Below are positions 11,690 through 20,605 of a stretch of 64,000 bases of DNA, piece by piece (within the stretch, counting starts at the first letter, position 1; every line of letters starts with the position of its first letter). Location: the NCBI GenBank assembly GCA_036874045.1, contig JAZBRI010000008.1, forward strand, positions 10,803,001-10,867,000, written 5' to 3'. Under the pieces are notes generated by a model, which had not been told where the DNA came from, searched no databases, and saw only the letters and a program-made list of their open reading frames with translations. Both the position numbers and the translations under genes were made by a program. This DNA is from Cymodocea nodosa. Taxonomy: Eukaryota > Streptophyta > Magnoliopsida > Alismatales > Cymodoceaceae.

Positions 11690-12711
11690 TGTTAAAACTA
11701 AAATTGATCATTCAGTCAACTTACTATGGCACGATTCGAAAACACTCACCTCTTAACTCACTAAAATTGGAAAGTGAAGAGAAAGAGGAAGAAATAGCAC
11801 TGAAGACATAGGATTTATGTGATTTAATAACAGCTTACATCCACGAAGAGTTGAGGGTTCTACTATGAGCTTCAACACAATCAATCGTAATGTTTTACAA
11901 CATCATGAAGGTTTATATACTACCCAACTTAGGGTTAATAAACCTTTAATTACGTTTAAGCAATTACAGTAGAGAGATAATGCTTCGGAGAAGGAACTCT
12001 CAATTTTGGAGCCTTATCTTCCTATCTTTCTGAAATCTGCAACACTTCGGATAGTTACAGAACTTAACTATCCGAAGAAAATTCTTCTTTCTTCATTTGA
12101 TGTACTAGGTGATACTATAGCAGGCTAACTGTCTAGAGAGATTCGATCTTTTGGATAGTTATAGACTTAACTATCTCAAAACTCATTTGTCTCTCTCTTT
12201 ATCCAATCGGAAGGTTCTGCCATTAACTCTCCAAAAACTGCATGTCTTTCGGATAGTTACTCACTTAACTATCCAAAAAATCACTTAAGTGTCTCTTTAG
12301 TCATTTCGGAAGGTTGTAGCTGTAACCTTTCGGAAAACTTATGATTTTCAGATAGTTACTGCCTAACTATCCAAAGATCTACTTAAGTCACTATTTTCGG
12401 ATACTTGGCTTCTTAACTATCCGAACATCTACTTAAGTGTTTGACTTTCAGATACTTAGTTTTATAACTATCTGAATGTCCACTTAAGAGTCCTTTAAGT
12501 CATTCCAGATGGTTACAGCTAGTAACCCCCCGAAATCTCTTAACTTTCAAATAGTTAGCTAAAAGCCTTCCGACTAAAAACATTATTTCAGATACTTTGA
12601 CCTGATAACCTTTCGAAATTATAAATCTATCAGAGACTTACTGCTAACAAGCTTCCGATTGAACTTGGACTTCTTGTGGCATACTCCACACCTGTACCAC
12701 TTGCCCTAACA
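11690..12711 (-). repeat. 3' LTR of Tork-like copia A
   Basis: 1022 bp, matching the 5' LTR at 31302-32326 along its whole length. On the minus strand it starts TGTTAGGGC and ends at 11690. Its half nearest 12711 is an array of about nine imperfect palindromes, TCGGATAGTTA paired with TAACTATCCGA, spaced by CACTTAAGTG-like links. The best is 12045-12077, with 13-bp perfect arms. Confidence 0.92.
12045..12560. repeat. Array of TCGGATAGTTA/TAACTATCCGA palindromes
   Basis: Successive hairpin units at roughly 50-70 bp spacing. The first (12045-12077) has arms CTTCGGATAGTTA and TAACTATCCGAAG. Later ones are degraded by C-to-T and G-to-A changes. Spacers often contain CACTTAAGT, itself palindromic. 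The same array is in the partner LTR at 31665-32230. Its position in the LTR suggests U3 regulatory sites; that function is inferred. Confidence 0.85.
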
Positions 12712-12726
12712 ATCTCCCACTTGGAG
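12712..12726 (-). other. Polypurine tract of copia A
   Basis: Minus strand CCAAGTGGGAGAT immediately precedes the LTR start TGTTAGGG. This is the standard polypurine tract and LTR junction of plant Tork/Tnt1-type copia elements. Confidence 0.85.
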
Positions 12727-12819
12727 TTTGACACAATGATCAAAGAAAAAACAATATCTACTCTTAGCTTACAGATTATTTGTAGCTCAAATAAACATCA
12801 ACTCCACATCCCCTTTTCC

Positions 12820-13021
12820 TTAATTATTTAGGAGACCAATTAAGGCCATACAGAGCCTTAATTTCTACAGATTCAGAACTTTAGTTAACATGTCTACAAC
12901 GTTTTCAGCACCAACAATCTTCTGCAAATCTAACTTGTTCTACTCTATCTCTTCCCTTTTGAAATGAAACCTCATTCTCATATGCTTGGACCTTGAATGA
13001 AACTTCAAATTTTCAGCTAAG
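12820..13021 (-). pseudogene. Copia A RNase H, C-terminal end
   Basis: This is the last part of copia A's polyprotein: KHMRMRFHFKREEIE followed by a DMLTK motif, the normal end of a copia RNase H, with a stop near 12822. It joins in frame to the piece ending at 27575 once G1 and one copy of the CTAAG duplication are removed. One in-frame stop interrupts it. 12727-12819 is 3' untranslated sequence. Confidence 0.85.
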
Positions 13022-13380
13022 TGTTTAGAATGAAAAAGTGCATATTATTAACGGTTAAATGATGGTTAATTGCATAATATTTAGCTTTTCATATGAGAAT
13101 TAAGCCATTATGTTATAATTGCACTATTATATGCTTTAATTGAAGAATCTGCTTAATTTGGGGGAATTAATGTTAATTTAGTACATTTCTGAACTGTCGG
13201 TAAGTTGCAGGCTGTGAAATTCTTAAGTGTCCAAATTTTCTAATATGTCAAACAGTTATGTTCAACATATCGGACATATTTCGGACAGTTATGTTTAATA
13301 GACGGAACATGTATCAGATAGTTATGTTTAAATTGCCGAACAGTTATGTTTTGAAAGAATATTTTATTATTTCCTGAAGT

Positions 13381-13805
13381 ACACGTGTCAAAACCATAAT
13401 GCATGACTTAAGTGAACTTTCGGTGAGTTATCTATAACTATCCGAAATTGCAGCTGGGCATCAGACAGTTATATGTATAACTCTCTGAAATCTCTTTCTA
13501 TTTATAAAATAGTTGAGGACACGTGTCATGTTCTAGAAAATTGACTTAAGTGGATTTTCAGTGAGTTATCTCTAACTATCCGAAATGCATTTGGGCATCG
13601 GATAGTTAGACCTGTAACTCTCCAAAATGTTATTTTATGATTAAACTACTGCTGGCACGTGTCGAGATCTGGTAGATTTACTTAAGTTATATATCGGTGA
13701 ATTATTTGTAACTATCCGAAATGCATCTGAGCATCGGATAGTTAAGTTTATAAATATCCGAAATGCACCTAAGCATCAGATAGTTAAATTTATGCACGTG
13801 TTTTA
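13381..13805 (+). promoter_or_regulatory. Triplicated U3 unit with CACGTGTC G-box
   Basis: Three tandem units of about 138 bp. Each opens with CACGTGTC (a G-box/ABRE-type core, ACACGTGTC in the first two), continues with ACTTAAGT, and then has one or two TATCCGA palindromes. The best is at 13573-13608, with perfect 11-bp arms TAACTATCCGA and TCGGATAGTTA. The repeat lies upstream of the TATA candidate, where U3 enhancers sit. The 3' LTR has the same at about 25749-26165. Confidence 0.75.
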
Positions 13806-14017
13806 TAGTTAAATCAATGAAGAAAGTCTGTTGAGTTATCTGTAATTCCACGGACTATATATTTTCTATTATGCCACTGTAGCGGTTGCAGAAACAGGAC
13901 AGTTGGAAGAAAAACCACGACTACACGTATCGCGTAGGGAGAAGAAAGCATCACCGTTGATATGAATGAAGGAAATCCAACCAACCATTCAAGTAGAAGT
14001 AGTTACTACTGAAGAAA

Positions 14018-14025
14018 TATAAAAG
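14018..14025 (+). promoter_or_regulatory. Candidate LTR TATA box
   Basis: TATAAAAG in a purine-rich context, conserved in the 3' LTR near 26386 and in other LTR copies. It lies about 1 kb into the LTR. A second, weaker TATTTATAAA is near 13496. Confidence 0.55.
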
Positions 14026-15231
14026 AAAAGAAGAAAAAGAAGAAAAGGGTGTGATCGATGGACGGCCGATGTATACAGAGGAGGAGCATCAAGCTTTCTT
14101 CAGATAGTATCGGTGATTCTCTAAAGTATCACACCAGCCATCGTTACCACCACCACAATCACCAACCATCGGAGGTCTATGAGAATACTTTCTTGATGTT
14201 GGGTCGATTCTGAGCCAAACACAGTGCCTAACAACAACTATGAGGAGTGATCGCGTCACGGGAAGGGAAGCCATTTTCACCAAGCACCGACTCATATTTT
14301 AGGAGATTGTAAAGCTTTTAGCCTTGGCTTCGAGTTGATGCCTGTATGCTGAAGAGGAGATCATCTTGCAATTCTAGACTCGCGATTCTATAGAGAGAGG
14401 AGACAGAATTGTAAGTGGTTTAATTTTCAATGGTGTAGTCACGTTACAAGTAGTGTCGAAAGTATTTACTGTCAAGTGAGATTACTTTACATTTCACCTT
14501 TCGCCCATTTCCATGTTCATATTAAACTAAAAATACCAAAAACAACTTATCTGCTATTGTATGTTGTATTTGAGTGTTGTATTGTTTGTGTTGTATCATG
14601 ATTAATATTATCTTTGTCAGTGTCGTGATTGTTTTATGTTGTTTTAGTTTTACAGTTTACTGAAATTGGTTCGTTCAAAAGACTTAAAGATTTTAATGGT
14701 TACTGTTTGAATTATCTAAATGTTAGTACTGCTTAATGATAAATCCAATGTTAACTAACATTAAAGAGCTTAATTGATGTTATTTACAAACTATGGAATC
14801 GCCCAATGGTTGGCCGAATTCCTTTGTAAATAGCAATATTAAAAAGAAAAAAGATAGACTCGTGGTGTTAACTTAAGTCGACAAGGTTAGTCCGTTGAGT
14901 TACCCATAACTCAACGAACTTTGTCCATTAAGTTAACTATAATTCAACGAAGAGCTTATTGAATATATAAATTTGATTGTTAACAAACGAACAGTTCTCA
15001 ACTTCTTCAGCAATTCCCTGTGGGATCGACCTGTACTTGCACATTGATACAATAGACACTGTGCACTTGCAGTTAAAGTACAAATTGGAATTAATATCTA
15101 AATTATATTAAAGGTTGTTTGTTTACTTCTAAAAGAAAGAATAGGCATAAAGATAAATTAACTAAGTAAAAATAGAAGTAACAAATCCAAGTTTTTCTAG
15201 TGTAGTGCTGGGAAAACACAAACAAGTTTTA

Positions 15232-15250
15232 TGGCGCCGTTGCCAGGGAA
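15232..15250 (+). other. tRNA-Asp-type primer binding site of G1
   Basis: TGGCGCCGTTGCCAGGGAA is 7 bases after the LTR. It matches the known Athila primer site apart from one base and is the best preserved of the primer sites in the window. The leader 15251-15388 begins with an imperfect ATTGA/ATAGA pentamer repeat (to about 15320). Confidence 0.9.
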
Positions 15251-15388
15251 TTGAATTGAATTGAATTAAATTGAATAGAATTGAATTGAATTAAATTGAA
15301 TAGAATTGAATTGAATTAATATAAGCAACTATTAGAGCTATTTCGTTTTAATAGCTAGAGTTGTGTGTTTTCTTTTGTAATTGAGAAT

Positions 15389-16543
15389 ATGGCATATGCT
15401 TATGCTCAAAGATTTTTGAAACCTGTAATTAGCATATGTGAATTCTGCAATTCAGAAGGACACGACATTTTTGACTGTTTGAAACTGAGACATTTATAGA
15501 TGGTTAGATCCCATGAACAACAAATGAATTATCCTTAATATAATAGAGCCGAGTATGAGAATCCTATAGTTTACCCAACTGATGGTCAGTATAGAATGTG
15601 TAATATGTTGAGAGACACAGAAGTTTGGGATAGGTATGACAGACTAGAGCGTAGTATAGAGCAAAATCTTAACAAACTGGAATACTTTATGTGTCAACAA
15701 CAAGAAGTCAACAAATTAAACTATAAGGAAGCATATTCAGAACCTAAAAAGGATATAATTTACGAAACTAAAAAAATCATAATGAAAATTGATCAAAAAT
15801 TGAATGCAATGAAATTGGATGATCTAGAAAGAAAACTAAAAGCATTAGATGAATATACAATGAAAATACAAGTTATGCAATAGGACAATGAAAATTAAAA
15901 TGTTATAAACCTACATAATTTGCAAAATATATAGCAAACAAAGAATATTAATACAAGAGAATTTAAAGAATGCAGTTTAAAACTAAAAACAATTGAAGAT
16001 CATAATTATGAAAATGACATACAAAAACATCATGAGAATAATGAAAATCTAGAAGATGCATGTATAATATTAAGATCTGGAACTGATATACCACCAAGAA
16101 CTCAAAATGAAAATAATATGAAGGTGGATAAGAGTAAAAATCAAAATGATAATAAAAATGTAATAGTTGAAAATCTAGAAATCACTGAAGAACAATCTGA
16201 ATTTGCTAATGAAGCTAAAAATGATCAAACAAATCAAAGGAAAGAAAAAGAATCTTTGAAATCAAAATCTTTAGCACCCTATCTTGAAAGATTACAACAA
16301 ACAATACCTAAAAGAAAAGAAAAAATCAAAGAAATTTTTGAAAAAGTACAAGTTAACATTCCTTTGTTAGATCTATTGCAAAAAATGTCACCTTGTGCTA
16401 AATTTTTGAAGGATTGGTGTACTAGGAAAAGAGAGCGAAAAGTTCTTAGAAAGGTCTTTTTAGGCAAAGTAGTTCCCTATTTCTGCCACAAATTCCTAAA
16501 AAGTTATCTGATCCTGGAATCCCTATTATATCATGCACCATAG
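15389..16543 (+). pseudogene. G1 gag-like ORF: zinc knuckle and Athila gag tail, no capsid core
   Basis: ATG at 15389 opens a frame beginning MAYAYAQRFLKP. A CCHC knuckle follows almost at once (CEFCNSEGHDIFDC, residues about 18-31). Then comes a charged, coiled-coil-prone region (15596-15883) and a Lys/Glu-rich tail with the ILRSG motif (about 16070-16085). Typical Athila Gag has a large capsid core (retrotrans_gag) before the knuckle; here nothing precedes it. The same start is seen in G2 (52011) and, eroded, in G3 (1531), so the short form is a property of this family and not damage in one copy. In-frame stops occur at about 15497, 15536 and 15881, with others near 15930. Presumed role: RNA-binding/assembly. 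Confidence 0.8.
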
Positions 16544-17228
16544 GAAATACCATTCTAGAAAGAACCTTAATAGACTTAGGTGCAAATATAAATGTTATGC
16601 TAAGTGATATATTTGCATCCTTAGGATTAGAAGGCTTAACTCCTACTAGTACGGTTATTCAATTAGCTGATAGAAGTATAAGATACCCTAGAGGAAAAAC
16701 AGAGGATGTCTTAATTAAAATCAAAAATTTTATATATCCTATTGATATTGTAATTCTGGATTCCCAACAAATTAAGCATAAAAATAGTGATACATCTTTA
16801 ATTTTGGGAATGCCATTTTTAGCAACATCAAGGACTGTTATAAATTGTAAAACTAGAGTAATGAAGTTAGCATATGGTAATGAGGATACTCAATTAAATA
16901 TTTTGAAACCAAAAAGGTTTGAGGAGTTAGAAATGTCCTTACACACTATAGACTTTTTAGAGGATAAGGAGATATGTTAGATGATGTGATTCAAGAAGAA
17001 TTAAATAGGCAAATCAATTCTGAAACTTTAGAGGAAAGTGAAAGCATAAATATAGAAGAACATCTAGAAGAAATTAATTTAGAAAATGATGATGTTCAAT
17101 TAGGAGCTCTAGCTTTTGATGGGCAGCATTTAGAATTAAAACCTTTACCTCCTAAATTAACCTATATATTTCTGGAAGAGAAACGAACTTGTCCAATCAT
17201 TATTGCTTCAGATTTAAAAGAGGATTAA
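16474..17228 (+). pseudogene. G1 aspartic protease region
   Basis: A retropepsin-like domain with the active-site motif LIDLGANINVM (about 16567-16600) and the closing ILGMPFLAT motif (about 16800-16830). It would cleave the polyprotein in the particle. A downstream linker (to 17228) with acidic residues and PPKLTY leads to RT, as in Athila Pol. It is shifted one base relative to the gag frame, and frames overlap at 16974-16980, so at least two indels are present. Confidence 0.88.
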
Positions 17229-20031
17229 ATAGTTAAATTAAAAGATGTAGTAAAAAGTTATAAAGAAGCAATAGGATAGACTATGACTGATATAAAAGGG
17301 TTAAGTTCAACTTTATGTTGTCACCACATATATTTAGAAGAGAATGCTAAACCTGTTAGAATTCCTGAGAGGAGATTAAATCCAAACCTTAAAAAGTAGT
17401 CAGGAAGGAAATAGTTAAATGGTTAGATAATGACATAATTTATCCGATTTTAGATAGCTCGTGGGTTAGTCCAATCCATGTAGTTCCCAATAAATCATGA
17501 TTAACAGTTATTAGGAATGAAAGTCAAGACTTGATACCTACTAGAATTCAATCAGGCTGGAGAGTATGTATAGACTATAGAAAGCTGAATGTTGTGACTA
17601 GGAAAGATCATTTTCCCTTACCTTTTATAGATCAAATGCTGGAAAGATTAGCAGGGCAAGAATATTTTTGTTTCCTAGACGGGTATTCAGGGTATAATCA
17701 AATTCCAGTAGCATTAGAAGATCAAGAGAAAACAACTTTCACCTATCCTAATGGAACTTATGCTTTTAAGAGAATGCCATTCAGATTATGCAATGCACCA
17801 ACTACCTTTCAAAGGTGTATGTAGGGCATATTTACTGGAATGACTAAAGATTTTTTAGAAATATTTATAGATGATTTTACTATATATGGCAACTCATATG
17901 AAGTCTGTTTAAAAAATTTAGACTTAATATTAAAACGTTGTGTGGAAAAAAAAAAATGGTTTTAAATTGGGAAAAATGTCACTTCATGGTTAAACAAGGA
18001 ATAGTCTTAGGGCATGTTGTTTCTAAGAAAGGGTTGGGAGTAGATAAGGTTAAAATAGAAGTAATTTCTAATCTACTAGAACCTAAATCAGTAAAAGATA
18101 TTAGATCATTTCTAGGACATGCTGGTTTTTATAGAAGATTTATTAAAGACTTTAGCAAGATAGCTAGACCTTTAACTAATCTATTAAAAGATGTCCCATT
18201 TAACTTTGATAAAAATTGTAAGGAATCATTTTTCAGACTTAAGACTAGCTTAATTTCAACTCCTATAATTCAAGCACCTGATTGGAACTATCCATTTGAA
18301 TTAATGTGCAATGCTTCTGATTTTGCTGTAGGAGCGGTGTTGGGACAAAAGATAGAAAAATCTCCTAGAGTGATTCATTATGCAAGCAAAACCTTAAATG
18401 ATGCTCAAGTTAATTACACAACTACTGAAAAAGAATTATTAGCTATTGTGTTTGCTTTAGAAAAGTTTAGATCATATCTGATTGGAGCTAAAGTAATAGT
18501 ATACACGGATCATTCAGCTCTAAAACATCTAATAAAGAAAAAAGAAACTAAACCTAGATTGATCTGATGGATATTATTATTGCAAGAATTTGATCTAGAA
18601 ATTAAAGATAAAAAAGGTTGTAAGAATGTAGTAGTAGATCATTTATCAAGATTACAAATAAAGAAATCAAATATTGAAATTAAGGATAATTTTCCTGATG
18701 AACAATTAATGACCATCAACACAATGCCTTGGTATGCAGACATAGTTAATTACTTAGTTACTAGTTTAACACCTAAGGATTGGAATAGACAGGATAAGAA
18801 ATTGTTTTTCTCAAGAGTAAAATATTACTATTGGGAAGACCCATACTTATTTAAGAAATGTCCTGATCTGATTTTAAGGAGGTGTGTTCCAGAAACTGAA
18901 TATCCAAGCATATTGTCTTTCTATCATGACCAAGTTAGTGGAGGGCATTTTGGTTTAGGGAAAACTACTGCAAAAATTCTGCAATGTGGGTTTTATTGGC
19001 CAACACTATTCAAAGATGCTCAAAAATATTGCTTAAGTTGTTTAATATGTCAACAAATAGGAAGAATATCAAAGAGGAATATGATGCCTCTTAATCTTAT
19101 TATTGAGGTTGAAATCTTTGATGTGTGGGGAATAGATTTTATGGGTCCATTTCCTTTGTCTAATCAATTTAATTACATATTGTTGGGGGTGGATTATGTA
19201 TCTAAATGGATAGAAGATATTCCTACAAAAACTAATGACAACAAAGTGGTAATACAATTTATAAGAACAAATATATTTTCCAGATTTGGAATACCTAAAG
19301 CTATTATCAGTGATAGAGGAACTCATTTCTGTAATAGAAATTTTGAAGCCTTAATGAAGAAATATGGAGTAAACCACAAAATTCCAACATCATATCATCC
19401 ACAAACAAGTGGACAAGTAGAAAGTGCAAACAAACAAATTAAGTTAATCTTAGAAAAAGTAGTAAATCCTACTAGAACTGATTGGGCTAATAGATTGATA
19501 GATGCACTTTGGGCTTATAGAACTGCTTATAAAACGAGCTTAGGTATGTCACCTTTTAGGCTAGTATATGGAAAAAGTTGTCATTTACCTGCTGAAATAG
19601 AACATAAAGCTTATTGGGCATTAAAAACTCTGAACACTAATTTAAATCAAGCTGCTGAAAATAGAAAAATGTAATTAATTGAATTAGAAGAATTTAGAAA
19701 TGAAGCTTATTCAAAGACTGTAAGAGAAAAAGAGAAAATTAAATTCTGGCATGATAGAAAAATTATTCCTAAAAGCTTCGAAATAGGACAAGAAGTATAT
19801 CTTTATATGGCTAGACTCCATAACCATCCAGGAAAATTAAAATCTAGATGGGCAGGACCTTACATAGTTTGAAATATTTATCCTTATGGAGCTATTGAAA
19901 TTGAAAATCCTAAAAATCAGAATATATTTAAAGTAAATGGACAAAGACATAGACCTATTCTGAAAACACCAAAAAACTCCTTTGGAATTATGGAAGAAGT
20001 TAGAGTAGAGGACTACTCGAGCTTTACTTAG
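17229..20031 (+). pseudogene. G1 reverse transcriptase, RNase H and integrase
   Basis: Pol in usual gypsy order. RT (about 17400-18110) shows WRVCIDYRKLN, the FLDGYSGYNQI block and the catalytic FIDDF motif. RNase H (about 18280-18560) shows [28 protein letters not shown] and [10 protein letters not shown]; the first catalytic Asp, normally CDAS, is Asn here. Integrase (about 18900-19680) has the D,D,E residues in [16 protein letters not shown] and QVESANKQ. The C-terminal domain continues through a stop at 19674 to SRWAGP and ends at TAG 20029. Breaks include TAG at the Trp of the 'IGWT' block (about 17277), a stop at 17822, a slip in the 11-A run at 17946-17956, and TGA at 18565. It is not functional as read. 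Confidence 0.93.
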
Positions 20032-20095
20032 TAGAAAATCAATTTTTATGTTGATATAAAAAAATATATATATATATATAAAATATAAAAATCAT

Positions 20096-20270
20096 TGCGG
20101 TTCAACCGACTAGATCCATCGGTATGACCGAAACATAAAAAAATATGTATATTAATTTTCAAAAAAAATATTGGTTTTACCGAAACATAGTATCGGTTCA
20201 ACCGAAAGAAAAAATAAATAAATTTTTTTTTAGGTCTGATCGAAACATAGTATTGGTTAAACCGGTAAAA
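20096..20270. repeat. CGGTT...AACCGA palindrome cluster upstream of extra ORF
   Basis: Short palindromes built from CGGTTCAACCGA, GGTTTTACCGAA, GGTATGACCGAA and close variants, linked by AAACATA. They lie between integrase and the extra ORF. Equivalent clusters are at 50320-50525 (G2) and 60361-60660 (G4). Function unknown. Confidence 0.8.
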
Positions 20271-20325
20271 AAATAGAAAAACTATTATCAGTAATATTTT
20301 TATTATTATATTTGCTCATACGGGG

Positions 20326-20425
20326 GAGTCCGTTGAGTTACGCTTAACTCAACGAGCTTACTCCGTTGAGTCTTGAGTTAGTCAACGAGCTTATTCTGTT
20401 GAGTTAACTATAACTCAACGGAGTA
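20326..20425. repeat. CCGTTGAGTTA/TAACTCAACGG palindrome array
   Basis: Three to four hairpin units with arms CCGTTGAGTTA and TAACTCAACGG and short loops. The same units occur near the ends of all Athila LTRs here and downstream of the extra ORF at 23241-23425. Confidence 0.85.
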
Positions 20426-20499
20426 CTGTAGCTAAGACCGCGGATAAAATAGTAATAGTTGGTTCAGGAAATGACCTGATTACCCGCCTAAACTTAGGG

Positions 20500-20530
20500 C
20501 TTATTTAAACTAAAACCTAGGGTTTTGGGG
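20500..20530 (+). promoter_or_regulatory. Candidate internal promoter for the extra ORF
   Basis: CTTATTTAAAC followed by AAAACCTAGGGTTTTGG about 95 bases before the extra ORF ATG. The second part contains AAACCCTA-like sequence on the minus strand, a plant telobox-type promoter motif. G2 (near 50036) and G4 (near 60930) keep TTTATTTATACTAAA at this place, a better TATA match. Whether it drives a separate transcript is inferred. Confidence 0.4.
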
Positions 20531-20605
20531 GCATTATTTGGCAAATCATTTAGAATCTAGAACAATAGAAATCAGAGCGATTTTGTGCTGTTGTGTAACT
20601 CCACG

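Larger units (their letters stand above)
13022..15224 (+). repeat. 5' LTR of G1
   Basis: 2203 bp, TGTTTAGAATG to ACACAAACA. U3 carries three ~138-bp units each with CACGTGTC (13381, 13519, 13656) and a TAACTATCCGA/TCGGATAGTTA palindrome. A TATAAAAG core-promoter candidate is at 14018-14025. Towards the end lie CTCAACG palindromes (14860-14960). The partner LTR is 25390-27569, differing by only a few per cent by eye. Confidence 0.95.

Noticed and set aside
14089-14295. Minus-strand 68-codon ORF in the G1 5' LTR, rich in Val/Arg
   Set aside because: The equivalent positions in other LTR copies (26357-26593, 43767-43976) are open in different frames, so no protein is conserved. It reflects the GC-richer leader block.
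15249-15320. ATTGA/ATAGA pentamer run as a possible telomere-like or functional repeat
   Set aside because: A simple slippage repeat in the G1 leader with no counterpart at the same place in G2 or G3.
19069-19326. Antisense ORF over integrase, also at 59346-59603
   Set aside because: It is a shadow of the conserved integrase core on the other strand. The conservation is explained by integrase.
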